A stretch of DNA of 64,000 nt from Halohasta litchfieldiae (GTDB taxonomy: Archaea; Halobacteriota; Halobacteria; Halobacteriales; Haloferacaceae): assembly GCF_002788215.1 (NCBI RefSeq), contig NZ_CP024845.1, positions 682,001 through 746,000 on the forward strand, written 5' to 3'. Positions 24,991 through 33,619 of the stretch are shown here, piece after piece (position 1 is the first letter of the stretch; each line of letters begins with the position of its first letter). The translations under genes and the position numbers were made by a program. The notes beneath the pieces are model-generated. The model had not been told where the DNA came from. It did no database searches and saw only the letters and a program-made list of their open reading frames with translations.

Positions 24991-25317
24991 ATGGCCGAAT
25001 CAACTGGCTTCGAGACGGAACTCGCCCGTGCCCGTGCCCTGCTCGATGCGGAGGATCTCACTGCCGTTCACGTCGGCGTCATCCACGACGACCAGACGGT
25101 CGACACCGTCGCCTCCCGCCGAACTGACACCGACACCGAAGAAGAGCTCCAAGCACTCTCGCTGTTAGCCACCCATATCCGTGCAGTCGCCGCCGAAGCC
25201 GGCGTCGACTACGACACCGTCGCGGCGGATGCCGCCGCTGTCGCCGCCCAACTCGAAGAGTTGCCGGTGACAGCTCCAGATGATGACGAAAGCGTCGACA
25301 GCGAGTCCGATACGTAA
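24991..25317 (+). CDS. Small acidic haloarchaeal protein of unknown function
   Basis: A 108-residue soluble, strongly acidic protein. Residues 1-85 look like a compact alpha/beta unit (ELARARALLDAEDLTAVHVG, VIHDDQTVDTVASRR, LSLLATHIRAVAAEAGVDYD, ADAAAVAAQLEEL) followed by an acidic disordered tail. I recognise no named domain. It lies directly after the Rieske gene in the same direction and convergent to moeA (13 bp apart). Coding evidence is the typical haloarchaeal residue composition and a full-length open frame with an ATG. Confidence 0.75.
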   Translation: MAESTGFETELARARALLDAEDLTAVHVGVIHDDQTVDTVASRRTDTDTEEELQALSLLATHIRAVAAEAGVDYDTVAADAAAVAAQLEELPVTAPDDDESVDSESDT

Positions 25318-25330
25318 CGAGGTCGACCTG

Positions 25331-27250
25331 CTACTCGCCAGCGAATCGGTAGCCCGAAAGCGACGAACAGTGATCCGGGAGGTCGTCGAGTTCGCTCCGG
25401 AGTCGGTCGACCGCTTCCTTTTCGGTACGCTCCGGATTGACGAGCACGTCGACCGACTGGTCGCCAAGCGAGACAAAGCCGAGATCGAGTTTGTCGGCGG
25501 TCGTCCGGAGGCCGAGACCGACAGCCGCACGCCCCTCGATAACTCGCCGGGCCGGGCTCTCGACGGCCTTGACCGAGGCCTCGAAACCATCGATGGCCTC
25601 AACGAGACTGTGGCGTGAGATGTCGCGCTCCTCGGCCACCTCCGCGAGTGCGTTCGAGAGACTGGTTCTGAGCCCGGAGTTGGTGTCTCGGTTGACGAAC
25701 CGAAGGTCGCGGTCGACCAGATCCTCCAGTTCTTCGATATTGTCCGGGTTCCCCTCGGGAACGAGCAGCCCCCACTCGCGGTGCCAGCCGCCGACCGACA
25801 CCGCTTCGACATCTCGGTCGACCGGGCCAGCGACGACCGCGAGATCCGGCAGGCCATCGCGGAGCCTGCGTAGTCCCTCACGGCTTCCGGGCGAGAGATA
25901 CCGGACAGGCCCGAGGTGGTCCAGCAGTTCGTTGAGTGCCGGATCGTCCTCACCGATGCCGAGCAGTGCGGGCGGCTCGACGTCCGGCGAAAACAGCTGG
26001 ACAGTCACCGACTCGCCAGCACTCAGATAATCGGTGTCGGGGTCAATCGCAACCACGCCGTCGGCCTCGACGAGGCTGGTCGTCGCCCCTGATCCTTTAT
26101 CAACCGGATACACCAACCGACTCCCGCTCCCGTCTTCGAGCACGCCGACTGATAGGAGTCGCAACCGTCCCTCTTCGGAGCGGGCTTCGACCGCCATCTC
26201 GCCCGCCATCGTCGCGGTTGCTGGCTCCGGCTGTCCCGTCGCTTCGCGGAGCGCCGGGGCGACGAACGTCCGGAAGATGGTCAGCGCCGACACCGGATAC
26301 CCCGGAAGCCCAATGTAGGCCGACTGCCCGCCGTTGCTCTGGTCGAGTCGACCGACCAACATCGGCTTGCCGGGTTTGACCGAGACGCCGTGCAGCAGCA
26401 GTTCGCCCCGGTCTTCGATCACGTCATAAATCACGTCGACCGCGCTGGCGGAGGTCGACCCCGAGGAGAGTACCAAATCACACTCGTCGGCAGCCTGCCG
26501 AAGGAGTCGCTCTAGTTCCTCGATATCGTCGCCCGCGTGCGGGTAGACGACCGCCTCGCCCCCAGCGGCCTCGACGCCTGCGGCGATGGTGTAGCTGTTG
26601 ACATCGTAGATCTCCCCACGGTTGCTATTCAATTCCTCTCCGGGCCGAACGAGTTCGTCGCCCGTCGAGATAATTCCCACTGTGGGTTCGGCGACGACCG
26701 ACACGCTGTCGACGCCCAACGCCGACAACAGGCCGATCTCTCTGGGGGTGATCTTCCGTCCCGGACCCAAGGCCCGCGCTCCGGCGGCGATATCCGCCCC
26801 TGCGACCATCACGCTGTCACCCGGCGTCACCGACGTCCGAATCCGAATTCGTGTCTCGCCATCCGGTCTCGTTGTTTCGTCGGTTCGCTCGACAACCACA
26901 ACCGCGTCGGCTCCCGGCGGCATCACCGCGCCCGTCGAGATTTCGACACAGGACCCCGAGTCGACTGTCACATTCGGTTCTTCGCCCGCGTGGACTGTTC
27001 CAGCGAGATCGAGTTCGACCGGATCGGACTCGTCTGCGCCGAAGGTATCTCTCGCTTTGACTGCGTAACCATCCATCGCGGCGCGGTCGAATCCCGGCAC
27101 GTCGACAGCGGCGTCGACGCGCTCGGCCAGCACGCGACCGTGGGCCTCGGTGAGGTCGACGACTTCGGTGCCGCCGCCGAGCGCCAGCGAGTCAATCGTC
27201 TCCCGTGCTTCGTCGGGGTCGGCCAGCGTGCGAAACTGTTTGCGGCTCAT
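25331..27250 (-). CDS. moeA: MoeA molybdenum insertase fused to a periplasmic-binding-protein-like domain
   Basis: Predicted to insert molybdate (or tungstate) into molybdopterin-AMP. Of 639 residues, 1-400 are a full MoeA: VPGFDRAAMDGYAVKA, EISTGAVMPPGADAVVVVE, ADIAAGARALGPGRKI, GIISTGDELVRPGE, VLSSGSTSASAVDVIYDVIE (normally SGGxSxG) and GLPGYPVSALTIF. Residues about 410-639 are a PBP-like domain (VGGWHREWGLLVPEGNPDNI, RFVNRDTNSGLR, VIEGRAAVGLGLRTTADKL) as in archaeal MoeA-LysR-type fusions, probably binding the oxyanion. It overlaps the other moeA by 4 bp and is translated after it. ATG 27250 (MSRKQFRTL) is the overlap start. Confidence 0.92.
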   Translation of the reverse strand: MSRKQFRTLADPDEARETIDSLALGGGTEVVDLTEAHGRVLAERVDAAVDVPGFDRAAMDGYAVKARDTFGADESDPVELDLAGTVHAGEEPNVTVDSGSCVEISTGAVMPPGADAVVVVERTDETTRPDGETRIRIRTSVTPGDSVMVAGADIAAGARALGPGRKITPREIGLLSALGVDSVSVVAEPTVGIISTGDELVRPGEELNSNRGEIYDVNSYTIAAGVEAAGGEAVVYPHAGDDIEELERLLRQAADECDLVLSSGSTSASAVDVIYDVIEDRGELLLHGVSVKPGKPMLVGRLDQSNGGQSAYIGLPGYPVSALTIFRTFVAPALREATGQPEPATATMAGEMAVEARSEEGRLRLLSVGVLEDGSGSRLVYPVDKGSGATTSLVEADGVVAIDPDTDYLSAGESVTVQLFSPDVEPPALLGIGEDDPALNELLDHLGPVRYLSPGSREGLRRLRDGLPDLAVVAGPVDRDVEAVSVGGWHREWGLLVPEGNPDNIEELEDLVDRDLRFVNRDTNSGLRTSLSNALAEVAEERDISRHSLVEAIDGFEASVKAVESPARRVIEGRAAVGLGLRTTADKLDLGFVSLGDQSVDVLVNPERTEKEAVDRLRSELDDLPDHCSSLSGYRFAGE

Positions 27251-28479
27251 GGCTGAGCCTCCCAATCTTCGACGTTGACGCGCTCACCCTCGGCGTACCC
27301 CTCGCGGTCCTCGGAGACGACCACCCAGCCGTCGGCCAGTGCCACGCTCGACAGGACACCGGCTCCACCGGCACGAGTCGGCGTGGCGGTGAGTTCACCG
27401 TTCTCACTGTCGACGCCCGTTTCAACCCGAGCAAACGTTCGCGTTCCGGGCTCGCTTGGTATCTTTCGCGTCAGAGTTGCCTCGCGGGCGGGCAGCGGCT
27501 CGGTTGGGAGGTGACCCATCGTTTTGAGCAACGGTCGGAGCAGTTGGACCGCCGTGACCAGACAGGAGACTGGATACCCCGGTAGCATGAGCACCGGCGT
27601 CTCTTGGACGAGACCGATGGCGACCGGGTAGCCGGGTTTGATCGCGACACCGTGGACCAGTATCTCGCCAAGGTCGTCGACGACCTCGGGAATCAAATCC
27701 CGTTCGCCGACCGACGAACCGCCGGTGGTGACGATAATATCCTTCGTGAGGTCCCGCTGAATCGCCGCCCGGAGCGCGGACTCGTCATCGGTGACGATGT
27801 TGCGGTAGGTCGCGTCGCCACCCCAGCGGGTGACATACTGGGCGACGGTGAGGCCGTTGGTTTCGATGATCTCGCCGGGATCTGGGTCGGTTTCGACCAA
27901 CTCCTCGCCGGTTGGAACGACGCCGACGGTCGGCTTCTGGTAGACGTCGAGTTTCCAGCGGCCAACCGATTTCAAAAGCCCCAGATCCGAGGGCCGGAGT
28001 CGGTGCCCCGGCTCGTACAGCATCTGTCCTTCAGCGACGTCTTCGCCCGTATCGCCGACGTTTTCGCCCGCTGCAACTGCCTCGTGGACCTCGATTGTCT
28101 CGCCGTTGTCGTCGACGGTCTCGATCATGACGACCGCATCCGCTCCCTCGGGGAGTTCGCTCCCCGTGTTGACGGGGATCGCAGTTCCCGGCGTGATCTC
28201 GTCTTCGGGCGGCACGGTATCGAGGATCTTCGGCGACCGATCACCAGCGCCGAAGGTGTCTGCGGCCCGGACGGCAAAGCCATCCATCGCGGCTCGGTCG
28301 TAGTTCGGGACGGGGTTCGGCGCGGTGATCGTCGAAGCGACCGCCCGACCGTCGGCCATATTTAACGGGAGCCGCTCGGTGCGCTCGTGTGGCTCGACCG
28401 CCGACAGCAACGTGTCGACTGCGGCAGCGAGCCGGGTTCGATGTTTGAACCCGGATGTTTGTCTGTGATCTGTGGTCAT
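27247..28479 (-). CDS. moeA: MoeA molybdopterin molybdenumtransferase (stand-alone)
   Basis: A 410-residue MoeA with NYDRAAMDGFAVRA, VNTGSELPEGADAVVMIE, VGDTGEDVAEGQMLYEPGHR, VGVVPTGEELVE, VTTGGSSVGERDLIPEV (canonical SGGxSxG) and MLPGYPVSCLVTAV, ending with the beta-barrel domain. It is first in a two-gene operon, with the stop and the next gene's start overlapping (ATGA). Two MoeA paralogues together suggest either Mo/W specialisation or a hetero-oligomer. The ATG at 28479 is used; the frame open farther upstream lacks MoeA similarity. mobB is at 41864. Confidence 0.94.
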   Translation of the reverse strand: MTTDHRQTSGFKHRTRLAAAVDTLLSAVEPHERTERLPLNMADGRAVASTITAPNPVPNYDRAAMDGFAVRAADTFGAGDRSPKILDTVPPEDEITPGTAIPVNTGSELPEGADAVVMIETVDDNGETIEVHEAVAAGENVGDTGEDVAEGQMLYEPGHRLRPSDLGLLKSVGRWKLDVYQKPTVGVVPTGEELVETDPDPGEIIETNGLTVAQYVTRWGGDATYRNIVTDDESALRAAIQRDLTKDIIVTTGGSSVGERDLIPEVVDDLGEILVHGVAIKPGYPVAIGLVQETPVLMLPGYPVSCLVTAVQLLRPLLKTMGHLPTEPLPAREATLTRKIPSEPGTRTFARVETGVDSENGELTATPTRAGGAGVLSSVALADGWVVVSEDREGYAEGERVNVEDWEAQP

Positions 28480-28625
28480 GGCTATTTGTTGTCGTGCCAC
28501 CCTGATAAGCCCGCGCGGTATCGAGCCGGGAGCCAGCTCTCGGGCCACGGTGTGGCCGCCCATCTGCTCGTCGACGACGCTCACCGACCGCGGGGTTTTT
28601 CGACCTTGCGTTCATACACCAGTGT

Positions 28626-28988
28626 ATGTCAGCACTGCGCGATGCGCTCCGAGAACTCCCAGACGCGGTGTTTGCGGATCTGTTGGAATCCGATGAATCC
28701 TACCGACTCGTCTTAGACGTGCCGGGCGTCACCGCCGACACCGCCGAGATCGTCGCCGACGGCAGCCGACTGACCATCGAAGCGAGACGCGAAAAAGCCG
28801 TTCCCGGGGAGTTCCGGTACATCCGCGAGGACCGACCGCTGTTTCTCGACGCCGAACTGCCGGTCCCACGGGAGGCCGACGGCGAGGAGGCGACCGCGGT
28901 CATCGACCGCGGTGTGTTGGAAATCACGCTGCCGAAGACAACTGACGGGGACGGCCAACCCATTCCAATCGACGATGCCGCGGAGTAG
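28626..28988 (+). CDS. Hsp20/alpha-crystallin family small chaperone
   Basis: This is a 120-residue ATP-independent holdase. The alpha-crystallin domain spans about 22-105: YRLVLDVPGVTADTAEIVAD, LTIEARREKA, REDRPLFLDAELPVPREA, then ATAVIDRGVLEITLPKT, where GVLEITLPK matches the family's G-V-L-x-I/L-x-L-P motif. The N-terminal arm is short and a C-terminal I-P-I (QPIPIDDAAE) matches the IxI anchor. The stop codon abuts the GTG start of the UbiB gene, so the two are coupled. Confidence 0.9.
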   Translation: MSALRDALRELPDAVFADLLESDESYRLVLDVPGVTADTAEIVADGSRLTIEARREKAVPGEFRYIREDRPLFLDAELPVPREADGEEATAVIDRGVLEITLPKTTDGDGQPIPIDDAAE

Positions 28989-30671
28989 GTGATTCCTCTG
29001 GTCTCTCTCCGTGCCTACTGGCGGTTCGTCGTCGTCTTCTATCGGTTTTCGCCGCTGCTCGTCGCCTACCTGCGGGACCGTCGACGCTACATCCTTTTCG
29101 GCAGTCCGAGACGCGTCACCACCGACATGCAACTCGACCGGGCCGACGTCCTCTTGGATACCCTGCTCACACTCGGCCCGACGTTCATCAAACTCGGCCA
29201 GCTGCTGTCGACGCGGCCCGACATTCTCCCGAAGGCCTACATCGACGTCCTATCGAGCCTGCAGGACGATGTCCCGCCAGCCCCGTGGCCGGAAACCAAA
29301 CGAGTCCTCGAAGACGAGATCGGTCCCATAGAGGAGGTGTTCGACGAGTTCGACACCGAGCCGATCAGCGGCGCGAGTCTTGGCCAAGTGTATCTCGCAA
29401 CCTACGAGGGCCAGCAGGTCGCCGTCAAGGTGCGTCGACCGAACATCGAGTCGCTGGTCGAGGCCGATCTCCGAGTCCTCAAATGGTCGGTCCCCATCCT
29501 CGTCCGGTTCATCGGCGAGGGCCGGGCCTTCTCGCTCGATAATCTGGCCGACGAGTTCTCGAAAACCATCCGCCAAGAGATGGACTACAGCCGCGAACGG
29601 AACATCCTCGAACAGATCCGGGGGAACTTCGACGAGAGCCGGGACATCCGGATTCCCGAACCCGTCAACCAGCTTTCCGGCCCACGTGTCCTGACGATGG
29701 AGTACCTACCGGGCGTCAAGATCACCGACATTGACACCCTCGACGAAATAGGGCTCGACCGCACCGAACTTGCGACCAAACTCCAGCGCATCTACCTCCA
29801 GATGATCGTCCAGGATGGCGTCTTCCACGCCGACCCCCATCCCGGCAATCTCGCGGTCGCCGAGGACGGTTCGATCATCTTCTACGACTTCGGGATGTCT
29901 AGCACGGTCGACTCCTTCATTCAGGACAAGATCGTGGATTTCTACATCGCCGTCGCCAACCAGGATATCGACGCCATTCTCGATACCCTGATCGATATGG
30001 GGACGCTCAGCCCGACCGCCGACCGACAGGTGATGGGCGAGGTGATGGAACTCGCGATTGCCGACGCCCGGGGTGACGACATCGAACAGTACCGGGTCAA
30101 CCAGATCATCGAACAGGTGGAGTCGACGATCTACGAGTTCCCGCTCCGGCTCCCCCGAAACCTCGCGCTCGTGCTCCGGGTGGCGACGGTCGTCGAAGGC
30201 GTCTGTGTCACTCTCGACCAGAATTTCGACTTTATCTCGGTCGCTACCGACTACCTCACCGAGGAAGGCTACCGCGAGGAGACCGCCAAACGACTGTTCG
30301 AGGAGGGCGGCCAGCAGGTCCAGCAGACCGCACAGGCGCTGTTTACGGTGCCGCCGAAACTCGACCGCGTACTCGATACTATCGAACGCGAGGATCTCAC
30401 GGTCAACGTCCAGATCGACGACGAAAACCACGTCCTCGACAAACTCGCCAAACGCATTTCCTACTCGATTATCGTCGCGGTCGGCCTGCTGTCGGCCTCG
30501 ATCATCTACGCATTTGCCAACGAATGGCAGATCTCAGTCGCGATTCTCGGGCTGACCGCGCCAATGGTCTTTTTCCTCTATCGGTCGTTCAAAGAGCCGC
30601 GTGGGCTTCGGGCCCGACCACAGTTCACCCGACAGAACCTGCGTGAAAAGCGCGGTCCTGGTAACGAGTAG
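28989..30671 (+). CDS. ABC1/AarF/UbiB family atypical protein kinase-like protein
   Basis: This 560-residue protein belongs to the family of atypical kinases that support isoprenoid quinone or lipid metabolism. Markers are the KxGQ motif FIKLGQLLSTRPDILP (near residue 75), the Ala-rich loop ISGASLGQVYLATYEGQQVAVKV (Lys of ATP site), the ExD and FHADPHPGNLAV catalytic motifs (near 280), and the metal-binding YDFGMSS. Two transmembrane helices lie at the C-terminus (about 495-540, YSIIVAVGLLSASIIYAF; ISVAILGLTAPMVFFLYRS). The GTG start immediately follows the Hsp20 stop codon. Confidence 0.94.
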   Translation: MIPLVSLRAYWRFVVVFYRFSPLLVAYLRDRRRYILFGSPRRVTTDMQLDRADVLLDTLLTLGPTFIKLGQLLSTRPDILPKAYIDVLSSLQDDVPPAPWPETKRVLEDEIGPIEEVFDEFDTEPISGASLGQVYLATYEGQQVAVKVRRPNIESLVEADLRVLKWSVPILVRFIGEGRAFSLDNLADEFSKTIRQEMDYSRERNILEQIRGNFDESRDIRIPEPVNQLSGPRVLTMEYLPGVKITDIDTLDEIGLDRTELATKLQRIYLQMIVQDGVFHADPHPGNLAVAEDGSIIFYDFGMSSTVDSFIQDKIVDFYIAVANQDIDAILDTLIDMGTLSPTADRQVMGEVMELAIADARGDDIEQYRVNQIIEQVESTIYEFPLRLPRNLALVLRVATVVEGVCVTLDQNFDFISVATDYLTEEGYREETAKRLFEEGGQQVQQTAQALFTVPPKLDRVLDTIEREDLTVNVQIDDENHVLDKLAKRISYSIIVAVGLLSASIIYAFANEWQISVAILGLTAPMVFFLYRSFKEPRGLRARPQFTRQNLREKRGPGNE

Positions 30672-30715
30672 CACCGCTGTCGACTCTGTTATCCCGTCAA
30701 AAAGCAGCTTCACGG

Positions 30716-30889
30716 CTATGTGTCGTTGAGTTTCTGGAACTGATCGAGCAGTTCGTCGGCCGACTCGCCGGAATCATACGTCACCGTGCCGCGGAACTCC
30801 GACCGCTCTTGGTCGAAATCCGCGTCGACAGTCGAGGCTTTCTCTTCGCGACGCTCGTGTTCGGCGTCATCGTATGCACCCATAGACAT
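30716..30889 (-). CDS. DUF5786-like small acidic protein
   Basis: A 57-residue protein starting MSMGAYDDAEHERREEKAST, then FRGTVTYDSGESADELLDQF. The opening MGxYDxxE and the closing ELLxQFxKL pattern resemble DUF5786, a small haloarchaeal family. It is very acidic and probably cytosolic. Start could be 30889 (MSMGAY) or 30883. A TATA-like ttataaat-type box (about 30915-30925, minus strand) is roughly 27 nt upstream of 30889. Function unknown. Confidence 0.65.
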   Translation of the reverse strand: MSMGAYDDAEHERREEKASTVDADFDQERSEFRGTVTYDSGESADELLDQFQKLNDT

Positions 30890-31017
30890 GGTATACCATA
30901 CCTTGGAATGGTTTCGATTTATACTTAACGATTGTTCAGATATGATGTCGCCCGTATCGATCCCGGTCGACTGTGACAATCAGAATATGTAACTACCACC
31001 GTCGTCTCTCCGTGAGT

Positions 31018-32067
31018 GTGGCACGACCGCTCCGCTTCAGATACGCCCCTGACCGCTGGTCAGTCAGTCGTGTTCGGTCGGCGATCCTGGAGCCACTGGA
31101 TTCGAACCTCGGCGCTGAGATGCGTGAGCCGTGGTTTCAGTCGCCGCCGAGCTACGACGCCCGGCGATTCGAAATGGACAACGGCGACATTGCACTGTTC
31201 TGTTGGACCTCGGGCGATGAGGGACCGACCGGCACCGACGGCGGTCCCGGTGGCTACTGGCTCGGCAACACCGAAACGCCGAGTTCGCTCTGGCGAACCG
31301 AGAAATACGGGCTCGACGAGGTTCCGTATCCGGTTCGGCGGTGGGCCGAACGTGAGCTGCTGGCACAGCTCCACATGGAGTCGCCGTGGCTTGAGCCCTA
31401 CCCGCATCTCTCGTGGTTCTTTCTGCCCGTCTTTCTTTCGAAGGACGGCCGAGAGACGACCCGCGAGTTCTTTCAGGACCACGCAGCCGGGTTTCCGGAT
31501 GCCTCGGCCGACGAGGCACTCACTTACTACGAATCGGTGCTCCACACCGGCGCGCTCGACCCCTATCAGTCGGAGATGTCCGGCAAGCTCGGCACCTCCT
31601 CGTATCTTGACTTGACGCGAATGGCCGCCGCGATGGGTGAGTTCAACGCAGCGAAACTCCTCTTAGACGCTGGCTACGAGATCACTCCCGAAATCGAAGT
31701 GACGACCGGTCACTCCATCGACTATCGGGCCGATCCACCCGACTCGGAGGGTGGGCAAGCTGTACTTGTCGAAGTTACCCGCCCACTACCGCCGGGGAAG
31801 CGAGCAGCCGACTCGCCGCTAACGGCGGTTCGTGAGACGGCTAAAACCAAAACTGACGGCCAACTCGATGCGCATGCGGGCGGCATCGTCCTCTTCGTCG
31901 ACTGCTCGTCGTTCCCCGACGACGAGTGGCGAGTGATCGCCAGCGAACAGCCCGACGTGCGACATCGCCCGGCGGTCGTCTTCCGGGTTCGCCCCAATGG
32001 CTCCATCGAGGGGTATAAAAAGGGACAGCTCCCGTTATCGCTGGACGATGCGGTTAGCTTCTTATAA
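31018..32067 (+). CDS. DUF5784-like haloarchaeal protein
   Basis: A 349-residue soluble protein that I place in DUF5784 by its opening ARPLRFRYAPDRWSVSRVR and its late segment ILLFVDCSSFPDDEW-like IVLFVDCSSFPDDEW. The middle is helical (WAERELLAQLHMESPWLEPY; EFFQDHAAGFPDASADEALT). The C-terminal half (AVLVEVTRPLPPGKR ... TKTDGQLDAH ... GGIVLFVD) has the strand-helix pattern of PD-(D/E)xK-like nuclease folds, with E in LVEVTRP; this is only a suggestion. GTG 31018 is used (MARPLRF); GTG 31012 is equally possible. Confidence 0.7.
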   Translation: MARPLRFRYAPDRWSVSRVRSAILEPLDSNLGAEMREPWFQSPPSYDARRFEMDNGDIALFCWTSGDEGPTGTDGGPGGYWLGNTETPSSLWRTEKYGLDEVPYPVRRWAERELLAQLHMESPWLEPYPHLSWFFLPVFLSKDGRETTREFFQDHAAGFPDASADEALTYYESVLHTGALDPYQSEMSGKLGTSSYLDLTRMAAAMGEFNAAKLLLDAGYEITPEIEVTTGHSIDYRADPPDSEGGQAVLVEVTRPLPPGKRAADSPLTAVRETAKTKTDGQLDAHAGGIVLFVDCSSFPDDEWRVIASEQPDVRHRPAVVFRVRPNGSIEGYKKGQLPLSLDDAVSFL

Positions 32068-32084
32068 AAGTAGTCGACGACTAC

Positions 32085-32369
32085 TTAAAACGAAACCGGG
32101 TCTGGACCGTGTTCTCCCGGCGTATACTGGTCGCGGTCGCTGTAGAAGCGTCGACCGATTGCCTTGTGGCTCACACCGCCCATCAGTGCGTCTCTGACAG
32201 CCGCCGGATCGTCGAACGTCTCCTCGCCCAGTCGACCAAGAATGTCGCCGATAGTTTCTGTGCCGTTCTGGAGCTGAATCTCGCTGTCACCGTAGGCCGC
32301 GATTAGTTCTGTAGTTGTTGCTGGATACCTGTGGTCGACGAACATGTGGGCTGTTTCACTCAGTCGCAT
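32085..32369 (-). CDS. DUF5789-like small haloarchaeal protein
   Basis: The 94-residue sequence MRLSETAHMFVDHRYPATTT, LIAAYGDSEIQLQNGTETIG, DILGRLGEETFDDPAAVRDA and VSHKAIGRRFYSDRDQY matches what I recall of DUF5789, a small haloarchaeal family. It resembles a short DUF2795-like helical bundle. It is convergent with the DUF5784-like gene, whose stop is 17 bp away. Function unknown. Confidence 0.75.
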   Translation of the reverse strand: MRLSETAHMFVDHRYPATTTELIAAYGDSEIQLQNGTETIGDILGRLGEETFDDPAAVRDALMGGVSHKAIGRRFYSDRDQYTPGEHGPDPVSF

Positions 32370-32485
32370 ACACCACCGTCCGCACTCCGTATAGTTAATG
32401 ATTGTCCATTATGTATACTAGGTGTTATTATGTGTGGGTGGTTCGACCCGATACGATCTTGAGGGACCGTCTCCAACCGGATTCC

Positions 32486-33301
32486 ATGACGACGACGGCT
32501 CCAGTCGCGGATCTCCATCTTCATACGACGGCGTCGGATGGCGTGCTCACCGTCGAGACGCTTCCGGCGGCCGCTCGTCGAGCGGGTGTCGACTGGGTTG
32601 CGGTGACCGACCACGACATCGTCCACCCGGAGCTGTCGGCTCCCGTCACCATTCACGATGGAATTACCGTCGTACGCGGGATCGAACTCCGCGTCGACGC
32701 CGGGCCGCTGACGGTCGATCTGCTGGGCTACGGCGTCGATCCCACACCCGAGTTGGCGTCCGAACTGACACGCCTCCAAGACGACCGCCGCGACCGCGGC
32801 CAGCGTATTATCGACCGGGTTGAATCCCATCTCGGCGTCGACCTCGATATCGAACCGCGATCTGGAATCGGTCGACCACACATTGCTCGCGCAATCGCCG
32901 ACAGCGACGCGCCCTACGATGTCAGCGGTGCGTTTGCCGACCTGATCGGCGAGGACGGTCCCTGCTATGTGGCCCGCTCGATCACGCCGGTCGACCGCGG
33001 GGTCGACCTGCTGTCGGACTCTTGTGGTCTCGTCAGTCTCGCCCATCCGTTTCGCTACCCCGACCCCGAGGCAGCTCTCGAACTGACTGCCGATCTCGAT
33101 GCAGTCGAATACCACTATCCCTACGACCACTGGGAAGAGACGTTCTCGCTTGATCCGATCTGCGAGGAACGGGAACTCCTCATCACTGGCGGGAGTGACG
33201 CCCACGATACGGAGTTGGGCCGGGCAGGACTCGATGGCGAAGCCTTCGAGGCGTTTCGGCGTCGACTCGACCGAACAGTCGGTCTCCCAACTAACTTGTA
33301 A
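32486..33301 (+). CDS. PHP-domain phosphoesterase
   Basis: This 271-residue metallo-phosphoesterase is a stand-alone PHP domain: the metal motifs are DLHLHTTASDGVL (HxH plus D), AVTDHDIVHP, GIELRVD (Glu), then a His in GRPHIARAI, VSLAHPFRYP, and the terminal TGGSDAHDTELGR. These supply the trinuclear metal site. Similar proteins hydrolyse 3',5'-nucleoside bisphosphates or short RNA ends, so an RNase AM-like role is possible. The start MTTTAPVADLHLH at 32486 is chosen because the fold begins there. Confidence 0.92.
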   Translation: MTTTAPVADLHLHTTASDGVLTVETLPAAARRAGVDWVAVTDHDIVHPELSAPVTIHDGITVVRGIELRVDAGPLTVDLLGYGVDPTPELASELTRLQDDRRDRGQRIIDRVESHLGVDLDIEPRSGIGRPHIARAIADSDAPYDVSGAFADLIGEDGPCYVARSITPVDRGVDLLSDSCGLVSLAHPFRYPDPEAALELTADLDAVEYHYPYDHWEETFSLDPICEERELLITGGSDAHDTELGRAGLDGEAFEAFRRRLDRTVGLPTNL

Positions 33302-33392
33302 CAGTCTGGTTACTCATTTTACAAACAATTTCTTGCGGACAGTGAACGTCGGTTGCCGAACGGTTAAACCGTCTGGAACCCATACAGCAACT

Positions 33393-33557
33393 ATGCGCTG
33401 TCATTACTGCGACGAGGAGGCCACATTTGCGGCCGAGAAGGGTGGTGTCAAAGTTGGGCTCTGCACCGAACATTTCCGTGAGCGACTCGAACTCATCAGC
33501 GACTCCGAAGAGCTTGCCTCGCTCGAAGAACAGCTCGACGTCACCCGAACCGACTAA
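33393..33557 (+). CDS. Small zinc-finger protein (DUF6757-like)
   Basis: A 54-residue protein with one treble-clef-like site: CHYCDEEATFAAE and GLCTEHFRERL supply C-x2-C and C-x2-H ligands, followed by a helix (LISDSEELASLEEQL). It matches the haloarchaeal DUF6757 type as I recall it. ATG 33393 is chosen because the zinc motif starts there; the frame continues upstream only as part of another gene's shadow. It sits 62 bp before hemB in the same direction and may be co-transcribed. Confidence 0.8.
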   Translation: MRCHYCDEEATFAAEKGGVKVGLCTEHFRERLELISDSEELASLEEQLDVTRTD

Positions 33558-33619
33558 CTACCTGCTGTTGGCTCTCTGAGAGCGATATGCCTTTAGATAC
33601 CGCGTGTTGAACTCGTGGT

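Noticed and set aside
26537-27256. 239-residue plus-strand frame opposite moeA
   Set aside because: It is an antisense shadow of the MoeA domain without recognisable features.
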